Shown here in pieces: positions 1-8,578 of a DNA stretch of 64,000 nt; position 1 is the first letter of the stretch, and each line of letters begins with the position of its first letter. The stretch covers positions 32,996 through 96,995 of the forward strand of contig JAOTVS010000002.1 in the NCBI GenBank assembly GCA_029863275.1, read 5' to 3'. The DNA comes from Candidatus Nitrosopumilus sp. (GTDB lineage: Archaea; Thermoproteota; Nitrososphaeria; Nitrososphaerales; Nitrosopumilaceae). A program made the translations under genes and the position numbers. The notes under the pieces were generated by a model. It saw only the letters and a program-made list of their open reading frames with translations, did no database searches and was not told the origin of the DNA.

Positions 1-105
1 ATATGTATTTGTAAAAAATGTAGTGATGAAAAAACCCCTTATGATTCCTATCAAAAATCAATTTTGAAAAAATTTAAACTGTTGAACTTAAATTCAAAAT
101 CCTAA
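1..105 (+). CDS. 3' end of a small Cys-rich protein (5' truncated by window)
   Basis: Frame 1 is open from the first base to a TAA at 103-105 and gives 34 residues. The visible start of the peptide has a C-x-C-x2-C pattern (Cys at codons 2, 4 and 7), followed by a Lys/Ser-rich tail. This resembles the other small zinc-binding proteins in this window, but the 5' end is missing, so neither family nor start can be judged. The open frame could be chance; the Cys pattern is the only argument for it. Confidence 0.3.
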   Translation: MCICKKCSDEKTPYDSYQKSILKKFKLLNLNSKS

Positions 106-183
106 CTAATTCTGGTAATTACCTTTGTTTGATCGAAAAAAATTCTAAAAGCTTAAAATCCTACTCAATTATTCTAATTTTTG

Positions 184-891
184 ATGTCTGAGGATAAAAA
201 AGAAGATGCCAGCATCACTAAAACTACAGCCGAAAATACCAAAACTGAAGTGGAAGTTGAGTCTTTTGAAACAAAAGAGGAAAAAAAGACCACTGAGACC
301 AATAAAAAACCCACTAAATCAGGTATCACTGCATCAGAATTGGCAGCAATAGCTGATACAGAAGCGGCTGCCGCTCTGGCAAGATCTAAAACCGCAAAAG
401 AGGCTGCAGAAAAAGCATTAGAAGAAGAATACAATGAAGCAGCAAAAGAGGTAGGGAAGGTTAAAGCTGTAGATTCATTTACTAATAAACGACTTAGCGA
501 GCAAATATTTAGAAGAGAGATGGGTGAACCCGAATTTTTTCTTCGTAAACACGAATTGGCCCCTCCTAGACCAATTCTTACACCAGAAGAAGAAGCTGAA
601 ATTTCAAGACGAGTGGAAATTCCTAGTGATCAAACTCCAAAATACATTCCGCAAAATGTTCTAAGTCCAGAATATCATGGAACATCAAATTATGAAAGTG
701 GAATTGCCTCTTTTAGAGATGAACTTGAAGAAAAATTATCAAAATTACAAAATGATCCTGATGCAAATCAACAAGATCTTTATCAAATCAAAGAAGATCT
801 AAAAACGGTGGACAATCTTTTTGAAAACTATAATCTTGGAATGAATATTTTTCGTACCGCAAAGGGAGGAAGAAACAAATTTGACAAATAG
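184..891 (+). CDS. Hypothetical charged protein, partner of HemA-like gene
   Basis: A 235-residue protein I do not recognise. Residues 1-50 are a low-complexity Lys/Glu/Thr segment and so probably disordered. About 50-105 is an Ala/Glu/Lys-rich stretch likely to be a long helix. The C-terminal half is more ordinary, with a possible short coiled coil around 175-220. It has no signal peptide or membrane segment. I prefer ATG 184 over the adjoining TTG 181: there is no Shine-Dalgarno, but a TATA-like element near 151-158 sits about 28 nt upstream, as expected for a leaderless archaeal mRNA. The stop codon overlaps the GAGG ribosome site of the next gene, so the two are probably translated together. 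Function unknown. Confidence 0.75.
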   Translation: MSEDKKEDASITKTTAENTKTEVEVESFETKEEKKTTETNKKPTKSGITASELAAIADTEAAAALARSKTAKEAAEKALEEEYNEAAKEVGKVKAVDSFTNKRLSEQIFRREMGEPEFFLRKHELAPPRPILTPEEEAEISRRVEIPSDQTPKYIPQNVLSPEYHGTSNYESGIASFRDELEEKLSKLQNDPDANQQDLYQIKEDLKTVDNLFENYNLGMNIFRTAKGGRNKFDK

Positions 892-903
892 AGGTAATTG
901 GTA

Positions 904-2163
904 ATGGCAGCAGGGAATTTTAGAATAATCAATGCAAAATTTACTCATAAAAATATTCCAATACATAAATTAGAAAAGTTTTCTTTCAAAGACATTCCTG
1001 CGGCTGCTGAAGAATTCAAAAAAATATCTGATGTTTCAGAATGTGTAATAGTTCAAACATCAAGTAGAGTTGAAATCTTTCTAATAATCACTCTTGAAAA
1101 AGGTGATTCTCCTGACGGAAGGAGACCTGAAGCAAAAGGTCTTGTGTTAAACCAAATTCAAGATACGTGGACCTCATTAACAGAACTTGATCAGTGGGAA
1201 ATTGATCATTTTGATCAAACTCTGGAAATTTATACTGGCACAGATGTTTACGAAAATTTACTTAGATTAGCTTGTGGATTAGATTCAGTTGTTGTGGGCA
1301 AAAATGAGATTATGACCGAATTAAAAACATCAATAGCCAAAGCTAAAGAATCTAAAACCTCTGGACGAGTTTTAGAAAAATTATTTGATACTTGCCTTCG
1401 AATTGCAACCAAAATCAGAGATTCATCCGGCATTGGTGAAAATGTAAAATCCCTAGGTGATGTAGTTGTAAAAATTGCAGAAGATAATGTAGGAATAGAC
1501 AAAAAGAAACACATTTTGTTAATAGGAACAGGGGAAGCTGCGGCAAGAGTTGCAAAAACCCTAAACAAAAAAGGATATCCATTTGATGTTACCAGCATGA
1601 CCTTGGAGCGTTCCACTGGATTTTCAAAAATATTAGGTGGAACTCCGATAGAATTTAACGGTATTTTCGAGAAATTTGATAAATTTGACATAGTTTTTGT
1701 CGCTACTACATCTGATTATTTCTTAATCACATATGAAAAAATAAAGAGAGTAATAGAAAATAAAAAAACGGGAGTATTGATTTTGGATATTTCTGAACCC
1801 AGGGCGATCGACGAAAAAGTCTCAACTATATCTGGTATAAAATTAATGTTCAAAGATCAAATTAGTGAATTGGTAGAAGAAAACGAAAGGATTAGAATGG
1901 ATAAAGTCCCCGAGGTTGAAAAATTAATTTCCAAGGAAGTTCCAATAATTGAAGCAACTATGAATAGAATTGATGCTGAGCCAATCATTAGTGATGTACT
2001 AGTAAATGTTGACGAAATAAGGAAAAAAGAATTAGAAAAAGCTTTAGAAAAATTAGGTGAAACAGATAAAAATAAAATAAAAATTATTGAAGAATTGACA
2101 AAGAACGTAGCTGAGAATATCATATCTGCACCTACAAAGAAAGTAACTAACCAAAAAAATTAA
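904..2163 (+). CDS. Glutamyl-tRNA reductase family protein, divergent; catalytic Cys absent
   Basis: A 419-residue protein with the glutamyl-tRNA reductase (HemA) architecture: an N-terminal catalytic domain, a nucleotide-binding domain with a glycine motif (GTGEAAA, about 208-214), and a helical C-terminal dimerisation region. In this family Cys in the TCNR motif forms the thioester with glutamate. Here the motif reads TSSR (52-55). The conserved His before GLDS is replaced by Asn118, and the usual GE-x-QI-x-GQ stretch reads GKNEIMTE (132-139). It looks like a divergent paralogue or pseudoenzyme rather than the haem/cobamide pathway enzyme. ATG 904 is chosen over TTG 898 because GAGG at 891-894 is then 9 nt away. 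Co-operonic with the charged protein upstream. Family assignment is good; catalytic function is doubtful. Confidence 0.8.
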   Translation: MAAGNFRIINAKFTHKNIPIHKLEKFSFKDIPAAAEEFKKISDVSECVIVQTSSRVEIFLIITLEKGDSPDGRRPEAKGLVLNQIQDTWTSLTELDQWEIDHFDQTLEIYTGTDVYENLLRLACGLDSVVVGKNEIMTELKTSIAKAKESKTSGRVLEKLFDTCLRIATKIRDSSGIGENVKSLGDVVVKIAEDNVGIDKKKHILLIGTGEAAARVAKTLNKKGYPFDVTSMTLERSTGFSKILGGTPIEFNGIFEKFDKFDIVFVATTSDYFLITYEKIKRVIENKKTGVLILDISEPRAIDEKVSTISGIKLMFKDQISELVEENERIRMDKVPEVEKLISKEVPIIEATMNRIDAEPIISDVLVNVDEIRKKELEKALEKLGETDKNKIKIIEELTKNVAENIISAPTKKVTNQKN

Positions 2164-2278
2164 GATCTAAATTCCAAATAATAGTTATTCGATACCTAAT
2201 TTTTGGTAATTGATAATTTTACATTTTTTAAGATAAAAAATATGATAGTTTTTATTGTACTCTTTCAGTCCACAGAAT

Positions 2279-2443
2279 ATGGCAAAACTAAGATGCTCAG
2301 ATTATGGTTTTGAATGTGATTTTGTAAGCGAAGGTGAAATGGAGGATGTTATTGTAGAATTTGGAGGTCATACTAATGAAGAACATGGTATTGATTACTC
2401 AAAAGAGGCTTTGATGCAGTTTATCATTCGACAAAAAAATTAG
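2279..2443 (+). CDS. DUF1059 family small protein
   Basis: A 54-residue soluble protein resembling the DUF1059 family of small archaeal and bacterial proteins. The core 'CSDYGFECDF' near the N-terminus and the 'EEHGID' segment match that family's Cys-x-DxG-x-DCxF and HGI pattern. Both Cys residues of the core are present. ATG 2279 is chosen because a TATA-like element around 2249-2256 lies about 26 nt upstream (leaderless) and because the domain begins right after it; the upstream in-frame codons are not domain-like. Monocistronic. Function unknown. Confidence 0.7.
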   Translation: MAKLRCSDYGFECDFVSEGEMEDVIVEFGGHTNEEHGIDYSKEALMQFIIRQKN

Positions 2444-2490
2444 ATAAATTATTAAGATTTATTATATTTGGAATTGTTTTTAAGATTTTT

Positions 2491-3333
2491 TTATCCGTAT
2501 GATTCGTATCTGATTTCATAACTCCCGTCGTCACGTTTGTCATCCTTTGTTACAAATCCACGTGCTTGTGTATTTTCAATAACACCATCTATGGTTCCTT
2601 GATATCCACAAATGTAGATATAGGTATTTTCAGGAGTGCACTTTTCACCTACAAGTTCGTCTAATGGCGACAAACCATTTTTACCTTCTTTGAAAAATGA
2701 TTCAACTCTACCTACATGACCACTCCACGAACGATTAAAAAATTCCTTGGGTCTACTAATTGCTGCTCGATATTTAAAGTTCCATTGATCTTTCCCTCTC
2801 CTTTTACTCTCATCCTCCAGATCTGTAAGCAATCTTCTATAGCTTAATTCATCCACATAGCTTGCTCCGTGCAAAACTATCAATTCACGTTTATCACCTA
2901 CATCATGCAAATGATTAGCATAAGCAATAAAGGGTGCAAGACCAGTACCTCCACCTACACAAACGATTCTCCTCATATCTTTTTCTCCATTGGGAAGCTT
3001 TTCATTAATCAACAAAGCATTTCCAGTAGGTAGACCTAATTTTACTTCATCACCAACACTTGCATGAAAAAGCATAGTTGTAACACGGCCCGGTAATGGA
3101 TTTCTCACCCATCTAATTACAAATTCAAAATATTCCTTGTTCTCAGGATGTGATGCAATTGAATATGCTCTTCTTACTAGTTTATAATTTTCAGTAGGAA
3201 CAATTACGCCAATTGTGAGAAATTGACCAGTTATGTAATTTGGCATACCTTCATCTGGAAGTATTCTGATTACTACAAGATCTTCTTTTAATAATTGAGT
3301 GTAAACTACTTTGGCTTTCATCTCAGAAACCAT
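2491..3333 (-). CDS. FAD/NAD(P)-binding oxidoreductase, ferredoxin-NADP reductase family
   Basis: A 280-residue flavoprotein of the ferredoxin-NADP(+) reductase superfamily. It has an N-terminal FAD barrel with the R-x-Y-S motif (RAYSIAS, about 55-61) and the pyridine-nucleotide domain motif GGGTGLAPF (about 127-135), followed by a C-G-Y motif (CGYQG) near the C-terminus, as in plant-type FNR. It probably moves electrons between NADPH and ferredoxin or flavodoxin. It lies 4 kb from a complex I that lacks an NADH-oxidising module, so a role in setting the ferredoxin pool is attractive but inferred. ATG 3333 has a TATA-like element about 26 nt upstream; ATG 3321 is an alternative. Divergently transcribed from the carboxylase operon. 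Confidence 0.85.
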   Translation of the reverse strand: MVSEMKAKVVYTQLLKEDLVVIRILPDEGMPNYITGQFLTIGVIVPTENYKLVRRAYSIASHPENKEYFEFVIRWVRNPLPGRVTTMLFHASVGDEVKLGLPTGNALLINEKLPNGEKDMRRIVCVGGGTGLAPFIAYANHLHDVGDKRELIVLHGASYVDELSYRRLLTDLEDESKRRGKDQWNFKYRAAISRPKEFFNRSWSGHVGRVESFFKEGKNGLSPLDELVGEKCTPENTYIYICGYQGTIDGVIENTQARGFVTKDDKRDDGSYEIRYESYG

Positions 3334-3493
3334 ATACTATAATTCGACGTTACTTTAGTTAAATGTATTTCTGTAACTTTAATCCCATTTTTTTAAAATC
3401 GATAAAATTACTAATTTTTTTAAATTTTAAATACAATAGTTTTTGCCAAATCTCAACTAAATTAATAAGTAGTTGGTATTCCTAGATAGGAAG

Positions 3494-5041
3494 ATGCACT
3501 CTGAAAAAATAGAGGGATTTTCGAAGAGAAAACAAACATCGTTACAGGGAGGAGGGCAGGATCGTATTCACGCTCAACATGAAAAGGGTAAACTTACCGC
3601 TCGAGAGAGAATAGATCTTCTATTAGATGAAGGAACTTTTACCGAAATAGATCCTCTAACTACTCACCATTATCATGAATATGATATGCAAAAAAAGAAA
3701 TTTTTTACCGATGGAGTAGTTGGAGGATATGGATTGGTAAATGGCAGACAAACTTTTGTGTTTGCATATGATTTCACAGTCCTTGGAGGTACACTAAGTA
3801 AGATGGGAGCTCAAAAAATTACTAAACTAACTGAACATGCCCTCAAAACCGGATGTCCAATTATTGGAATAATGGATTCGGGTGGTGCTAGAATTCAAGA
3901 AGGGATTATGAGTCTTGATGGATTTGCAGATATCTTTTATTACAATCAATTAGCTTCAGGAGTAATTCCTCAAATTACTGCAAGTATTGGTCCTTCGGCA
4001 GGCGGTGCAGTTTACTCTCCTGCGATGACAGACTTTGTAATTATGGTTGAAAAAATTGGAACTATGTTTGTTACAGGACCTGATGTGGTCAAAACTGTTT
4101 TAGGTGAAGAAATTTCATTTGAAGATCTTGGTGGAGCGATAACTCATGGTACAAAAAGCGGAGTTGCTCACTTTGTAGCAAAAAATGAGTACGAATGTAT
4201 GGATTACCTAAAAAAACTACTTTCATATCTACCCCAAAATAATACAGAAGAACCACCTAAAGTTACAACTGATGATGATCCAAATAGATTAGATCACAAT
4301 TTGATAAACATTATCCCTGAAAACCCTGTACAACCTTATGACATGAAAGAAATCATAAATTCAATTGTAGATAACCATGAATTCTTTGAAGTTCATGAAT
4401 TGTTTGCCCCAAACATTGTAGTTGGATATGGAAGAATGAATGGAAAAGTTGTTGGATTTATTGCAAACAATCCCATGTATCTTGCAGGGGCACTCGATAT
4501 TGATTCATCAAGTAAAGCCGCACGCTTTATCAGATTTTGTGATGCATTTAATATTCCACTTATAACTCTAGTAGACACTCCTGGATACATGCCAGGATCA
4601 AATCAAGAACATAATGGAATAATTAGACATGGAAGTAAACTACTTTATGCATATTGTGAAGCAACTGTTCCAAGAATTACTCTAGTTATCGGTAAAGCTT
4701 ATGGCGGGGCTTACATTGCAATGGGAAGTAAAAATCTTAGAACTGATATTAATTACGCATGGCCAACTGCCAGATGTGCAGTTTTGGGAGGAGAAGCTGC
4801 GGTAAAAATTATGTATAGAAAAGATCTGCAAGATTCCAAAGATTCAGAATCTCTCAAAAAACAATTAATCGATGAATTTGCAGAAAAATTTGAAAATCCC
4901 TACGTTGCAGCATCTCATGGAACTGTAGATAATGTAATTGATCCAGCTGAAACAAGACCTATGTTGATAAAAGCACTTGAAATGCTTGAAAACAAACGAG
5001 AAAAACAACTTCCAAGAAAACATGGAAACATCAATTTATGA
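3494..5041 (+). CDS. Acetyl-CoA/propionyl-CoA carboxylase, carboxyltransferase subunit
   Basis: A 515-residue carboxyltransferase of the PccB/MmdA family. It transfers CO2 from carboxybiotin to acetyl- or propionyl-CoA. Two crotonase-fold halves are visible: the N-half carries SGGARIQEG (about 129-137) and GPSAGGAVYSPA (about 166-177) oxyanion-type loops, and the C-half carries DTPGYMPG and GKAYGGAYIAMG. The length is normal. It is followed at 6 nt by the biotin carboxylase and the biotin carrier. In Nitrosopumilus-type archaea this set serves the 3-hydroxypropionate/4-hydroxybutyrate CO2 fixation cycle (established knowledge). ATG 3494 is preferred to TTG 3473 because the family's conserved N-terminus begins there. 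Confidence 0.92.
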   Translation: MHSEKIEGFSKRKQTSLQGGGQDRIHAQHEKGKLTARERIDLLLDEGTFTEIDPLTTHHYHEYDMQKKKFFTDGVVGGYGLVNGRQTFVFAYDFTVLGGTLSKMGAQKITKLTEHALKTGCPIIGIMDSGGARIQEGIMSLDGFADIFYYNQLASGVIPQITASIGPSAGGAVYSPAMTDFVIMVEKIGTMFVTGPDVVKTVLGEEISFEDLGGAITHGTKSGVAHFVAKNEYECMDYLKKLLSYLPQNNTEEPPKVTTDDDPNRLDHNLINIIPENPVQPYDMKEIINSIVDNHEFFEVHELFAPNIVVGYGRMNGKVVGFIANNPMYLAGALDIDSSSKAARFIRFCDAFNIPLITLVDTPGYMPGSNQEHNGIIRHGSKLLYAYCEATVPRITLVIGKAYGGAYIAMGSKNLRTDINYAWPTARCAVLGGEAAVKIMYRKDLQDSKDSESLKKQLIDEFAEKFENPYVAASHGTVDNVIDPAETRPMLIKALEMLENKREKQLPRKHGNINL

Positions 5042-5047
5042 TTTAAT

Positions 5048-6535
5048 ATGATTGAAAAAGTACTTATTGCAAACAGAGGAGAAATTGCTTTACGCGTAAT
5101 TAGAACATGTAAACGCCTTGGAATAAAAACAGTTGCAGTCTATTCTGATGAAGACAGAAATTCTTTACACGTAAAACAAGCTACTGAGGCATATTATATT
5201 GGAGAAGCAGCCCCCGCAAAATCATATCTAAACCAAGAAAAAATTCTTGATGTAATTTTATCCTCAGGTACTGATGCTGTTCATCCAGGTTATGGATTTC
5301 TTTCAGAAAATGATGACTTTGCAAGACTGTGTGAAAACAATAAAATCAATTTCATTGGCCCATCTGCAGATTCAATGAATCTTTGTGGAGATAAAATGAA
5401 ATGCAAAGATGCAATGTTGAAAGCTGATGTTCCTACGGTACCTGGCAGTCCTGGATTAGTAAAGGATGCTGATGATGCAGAAAAAATTGCAAACCAAATT
5501 GGGTATCCTGTAATGTTAAAATCAGTTTATGGTGGTGGCGGTCGTGGAATCCGAATAGTGACAAATGATAAAGAATTACGTGAAGGGTATGAATCAGTTA
5601 CAGGAGAATCAATTGCCGCTGTAGGAAAATCTGCAATTCTTGTAGAAAAATTCCTGGAAAAAACAAGACATATTGAATATCAAATGGCCAGAGATAAACA
5701 TGGAAATAGTCTTCACATTTTTGAAAGAGAATGTTCTATCCAAAGACGAAATCAAAAGTTAATTGAACAAACTCCTTCACCTGTAGTTGATGAAGAAACA
5801 AGGGCTCGTATAGGGGAAATAGTTTGTAGAGCTGCTGATGCCGTTGATTATACGAACCTAGGGACTGCTGAATTTCTCCGAGCTGATAATGGAGAATTTT
5901 ACTTTATTGAAATTAATGCAAGATTACAAGTTGAGCACCCAATTACAGAACTTGTTTCAGGGTTGGATTTGGTCAAATTACAGATAGATATTGCAAATGG
6001 AGAACCAATTCCATTCAAACAAAGCGACCTAAAAATGAACGGTTATGCCATAGAGTGTAGAATCAACGCAGAAGATACCTTTTTTGATTTTGCTCCTTCT
6101 ACAGGTCCTGTTCCAGATGTAACAATTCCTGCAGGACCAAGTGTTAGATGTGATACTTATCTATATTCTGGATGCACGGTTTCTCCATTTTATGATTCTC
6201 TAATGGCAAAACTTTGCACTTGGGGTCAAACATTTGAAGAATCCAGAACTCGAATGCTGACAGCTTTAAATGATTTTTACATTCAAGGAGTAGAAACTTC
6301 AATTCCTCTCTACAAAACAATTCTAAATTCAGATGAATACAAAAAGGGCGAACTATCAACTGATTTTCTTAAACGTTATGGTATGATTGATAGACTGACT
6401 GACGATCTTAAAAAAGAAAAAGAAGAGAAAAGTGAAGCTGCTTTAGCGGCTGCAATAATTTATTCTGAATATTTTAAGAGCCGAATACAAAACTCTTCAG
6501 ATAATTATTCCAATTGGAAAAATAAATTAGGTTGA
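5048..6535 (+). CDS. accC: Acetyl/propionyl-CoA carboxylase, biotin carboxylase subunit
   Basis: A 495-residue biotin carboxylase that phosphorylates bicarbonate with ATP and carboxylates the biotin of the partner carrier. It opens with KVLIANRGEIALRVIR, typical of the N-terminal domain. It has the ATP-grasp glycine loop (KSVYGGGGRGIRIV, about 158-171) and the catalytic stretch with E-I-N-A-R-L-Q-V-E-H-P; the Arg used for bicarbonate is present. It ends without a biotinyl domain, so the carrier is supplied by the next gene 6 nt downstream. Middle gene of a three-gene operon for the CO2-fixing carboxylase. Confidence 0.94.
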   Translation: MIEKVLIANRGEIALRVIRTCKRLGIKTVAVYSDEDRNSLHVKQATEAYYIGEAAPAKSYLNQEKILDVILSSGTDAVHPGYGFLSENDDFARLCENNKINFIGPSADSMNLCGDKMKCKDAMLKADVPTVPGSPGLVKDADDAEKIANQIGYPVMLKSVYGGGGRGIRIVTNDKELREGYESVTGESIAAVGKSAILVEKFLEKTRHIEYQMARDKHGNSLHIFERECSIQRRNQKLIEQTPSPVVDEETRARIGEIVCRAADAVDYTNLGTAEFLRADNGEFYFIEINARLQVEHPITELVSGLDLVKLQIDIANGEPIPFKQSDLKMNGYAIECRINAEDTFFDFAPSTGPVPDVTIPAGPSVRCDTYLYSGCTVSPFYDSLMAKLCTWGQTFEESRTRMLTALNDFYIQGVETSIPLYKTILNSDEYKKGELSTDFLKRYGMIDRLTDDLKKEKEEKSEAALAAAIIYSEYFKSRIQNSSDNYSNWKNKLG

Positions 6536-6541
6536 TGATTT

Positions 6542-7054
6542 ATGAATTACAAAATACAAGACATTGAAAAATCCTTTGAGGGAAAAATTGTGGAAAATCT
6601 TGGCAATAATGAATATGTGATTAAAATTAATGATGATGACCACACATTGAAAATTCTAAATATGAACTCAAAAGGAATTGAATTTATTTTAGATCAAAAA
6701 TATCACAGAGCAAAATATCTTGAACAATCCACCAACGAAATGAGTCTTGTGATAGATAATACTCCAATTACGCTAAATACAAATACACATCTTGATGAAG
6801 TTGTATACAAAGTCACAGGAGGAGCAAGTGCTGGTGATTCACAATTATCTCTGAAAAGTCAAATTCCTGGAAAGGTGATATCAATTGCAGTAGTTGAAGG
6901 AGATTCTATAAAGAAAGGAGATGTCATTTGTACTTTAGAGTCCATGAAAATGCAAGTAGGGGTTAAAGCACACAAAGATGGTTCTGTAAAATCAATAAAA
7001 GTTAAAGAAGGCTCAACAGTGGCAAAAGGCGATATCGTAGCAGATATTGAATAA
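6542..7054 (+). CDS. accB: Biotin carboxyl carrier protein of acyl-CoA carboxylase
   Basis: A 170-residue protein. About 100 residues of linker/interaction domain precede a C-terminal biotinyl (lipoyl-like) domain that starts at about residue 105. The biotin attachment site reads ESMKM (133-137), so Lys136 should be biotinylated; the more common form is AMKM or EAMKM. It carries carboxybiotin between the two upstream enzyme subunits. Start ATG 6542 follows the accC stop by 6 nt. Last gene of the operon; it ends 6 nt from the convergent peroxiredoxin gene. Confidence 0.92.
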   Translation: MNYKIQDIEKSFEGKIVENLGNNEYVIKINDDDHTLKILNMNSKGIEFILDQKYHRAKYLEQSTNEMSLVIDNTPITLNTNTHLDEVVYKVTGGASAGDSQLSLKSQIPGKVISIAVVEGDSIKKGDVICTLESMKMQVGVKAHKDGSVKSIKVKEGSTVAKGDIVADIE

Positions 7055-7060
7055 AATTTT

Positions 7061-7525
7061 TTATTTTAAGAAATTTTTAATTTCTTCATAATTTGGTTCT
7101 TTTAATGGATCCTCTGAAATCCATTTGTAACCAATTTTTCCATCTTCCATAATTACAAAAACAGATCGTTTTGCAGCGTTGTAATCTTTGATGTGAAGTA
7201 AATCTTGCATTAATACATCATAGTCACGAATTGTTTTACTATTGTAATCTGCTAATAACGGAAATTTGAAGTTGTGTTTTTCTGCAAATGCTTTATTGGC
7301 AAATGGACCATCATTACTAATTGATATGATTTGAGCACCTAGATCTGATATTTCTTGCCAAGAGTCTCTAAAGGTGCACAATTCAGCTTCACAAACCGGG
7401 GAACTTGCAGCAACTATGAAAGATAATACAATTTTCTTCCCTTTGAATTCATCCAAAGTACGCATCTTTAGATCAGTATCTGGAAGTTCAAAATTGGGAG
7501 CTGTATCTCCAATATTCAATGACAT
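7061..7525 (-). CDS. Peroxiredoxin (AhpC/TSA, Bcp-like)
   Basis: A 154-residue thioredoxin-fold peroxidase that reduces peroxides with thiol electrons. The Pro-x-Cys loop reads SSPVCEAELC, giving the peroxidatic Cys45 with a second Cys50 placed as in atypical 2-Cys/Bcp enzymes. The N-terminal GDTAPNFELPD is the usual family start. It is cytosolic, with no signal peptide. It lies tail to tail with accB and head to head with nuoA, sharing the 7526-7638 promoter region. A detoxifying role for peroxide generated by aerobic ammonia oxidation is inference. Confidence 0.88.
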   Translation of the reverse strand: MSLNIGDTAPNFELPDTDLKMRTLDEFKGKKIVLSFIVAASSPVCEAELCTFRDSWQEISDLGAQIISISNDGPFANKAFAEKHNFKFPLLADYNSKTIRDYDVLMQDLLHIKDYNAAKRSVFVIMEDGKIGYKWISEDPLKEPNYEEIKNFLK

Positions 7526-7605
7526 AATCCATTTTGGAGGTTATCCTATAAAGTACTTTACCAAGACTTGAGTAAAAAAATCAGATCCAAAAAAAATGTG
7601 CATAC

Positions 7606-7614
7606 CTTTTTATA
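7606..7614 (+). promoter_or_regulatory. Probable TATA box of the nuo operon
   Basis: CTTTTTATA at 7606-7614 is centred about 27-29 nt before TTG 7639. Archaeal transcription usually starts about 25 nt downstream of the TATA centre, so the mRNA should begin at or next to the nuoA start codon, giving a leaderless TTG start. No Shine-Dalgarno precedes that TTG, which supports this reading. Confidence 0.5.
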
Positions 7615-7638
7615 CAAAAACTTGGGTTCAAAGCTAAA

Positions 7639-8013
7639 TTGGTCGGGGAATTAGCGGGCAATTATAGTACCGTTGTGTTGATGTTTGGATTTGCAGTAGT
7701 TGCAATGGCACCTGCTCTGGTAATTTCAAGGATGATTTCTCCAAGAAAAAGAAGCAATCCAGTAAAATTTTTACCAATGGAATGTGGTCAAGTCCCAACA
7801 GGTGAAGGACGAACTCACTTTATGATGCAATATTATGCATACATTTTGATGTTTGTAGTTTTTGATGTAGTTGCAATTTTTCTTTATGCATGGGGAAGTA
7901 CTATTTTATACCTTCCAAAAGAGGCTACTCTCCCTATTATTGGATTTTTAGCTATAATATTTTCTGCAATGGCTTTCGCTTTATACCAGTCTGGGAGGAG
8001 AAACATTTGGTAG
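7639..8013 (+). CDS. nuoA: Complex I (NADH-quinone oxidoreductase-like) subunit A
   Basis: A 124-residue membrane protein with three predicted helices. The conserved loop between helices 1 and 2 holds the E-C-G motif (MECGQVPTGEGR), whose Cys lies at the quinone-site entrance in complex I. First gene of an 11-gene operon. The TTG start fits a leaderless transcript; the next in-frame start would remove part of helix 1. A 40-nt gap to nuoB contains another TATA-like string near 8013-8021, so a secondary promoter is possible. Confidence 0.92.
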   Translation: MVGELAGNYSTVVLMFGFAVVAMAPALVISRMISPRKRSNPVKFLPMECGQVPTGEGRTHFMMQYYAYILMFVVFDVVAIFLYAWGSTILYLPKEATLPIIGFLAIIFSAMAFALYQSGRRNIW

Positions 8014-8053
8014 TTTTTTATACTAATCAGATTTATTGTCGTGAGGGATTAAA

Positions 8054-8578
8054 TTGCTAAAAGATCTGATAACTCCACAAAATGCTAATGTGTTTGTAGG
8101 AAAATTAGGGGATATTTTAGAGAAAGCAATTGACAAACCTTTAGGTTATGCAATCAATTGGGGAAGAATTTGGTCCCTATGGCCCGTACACATTGAAACA
8201 GCCTGTTGTAGTGTAGAGTTTGGAGCTGCATCTAGTCCAAGATATGACGTTGAGCGATTTGGTATCATTGAAGCATTTGGATCATTAAGACAATGTGATC
8301 TAGTTGTGGTTCAAGGAACCATCACCAGAAAGATGGCACCACGGTTACGTTTAGTTTATGATCAAATGCCAGAACCAAAATATGTAATTGCAATGGGGGC
8401 TTGTGCCATTACTGGCGGATTATATTTTGATTCATACAATGTTCTTCCAGGCATTGATGGCATCTTACCAGTAGATGTGTATGTTCCAGGTTGTCCACCT
8501 AGACCTGAAACTCTTATTCAAGGATGTATGTTACTACAAGAAAAAATCAAGAGGATGAAGGCTAGGAAGTTTGTATAA
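8054..8578 (+). CDS. nuoB: Complex I subunit B (N2 cluster subunit)
   Basis: A 174-residue [4Fe-4S] protein that carries cluster N2, the last electron carrier before quinone. All four ligand Cys are visible: the adjacent pair Cys51-Cys52 (CCSVEFGAA), Cys117 (GAC) and Cys147 (PGCPPRPE). TTG 8054 is the start; GAGGG at 8043-8047 is correctly spaced. The stop overlaps the nuoC ATG (TAATG), indicating coupled translation. It is homologous to the hydrogenase small subunit and pairs with NuoD. Confidence 0.94.
   Translation: MLKDLITPQNANVFVGKLGDILEKAIDKPLGYAINWGRIWSLWPVHIETACCSVEFGAASSPRYDVERFGIIEAFGSLRQCDLVVVQGTITRKMAPRLRLVYDQMPEPKYVIAMGACAITGGLYFDSYNVLPGIDGILPVDVYVPGCPPRPETLIQGCMLLQEKIKRMKARKFV

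Noticed and set aside
4393-4590. Minus-strand frame inside the carboxyltransferase gene
   Set aside because: Antisense shadow of a strongly conserved enzyme; the same applies to the frames inside nuoM, nuoL, glmS, eno and other long genes.
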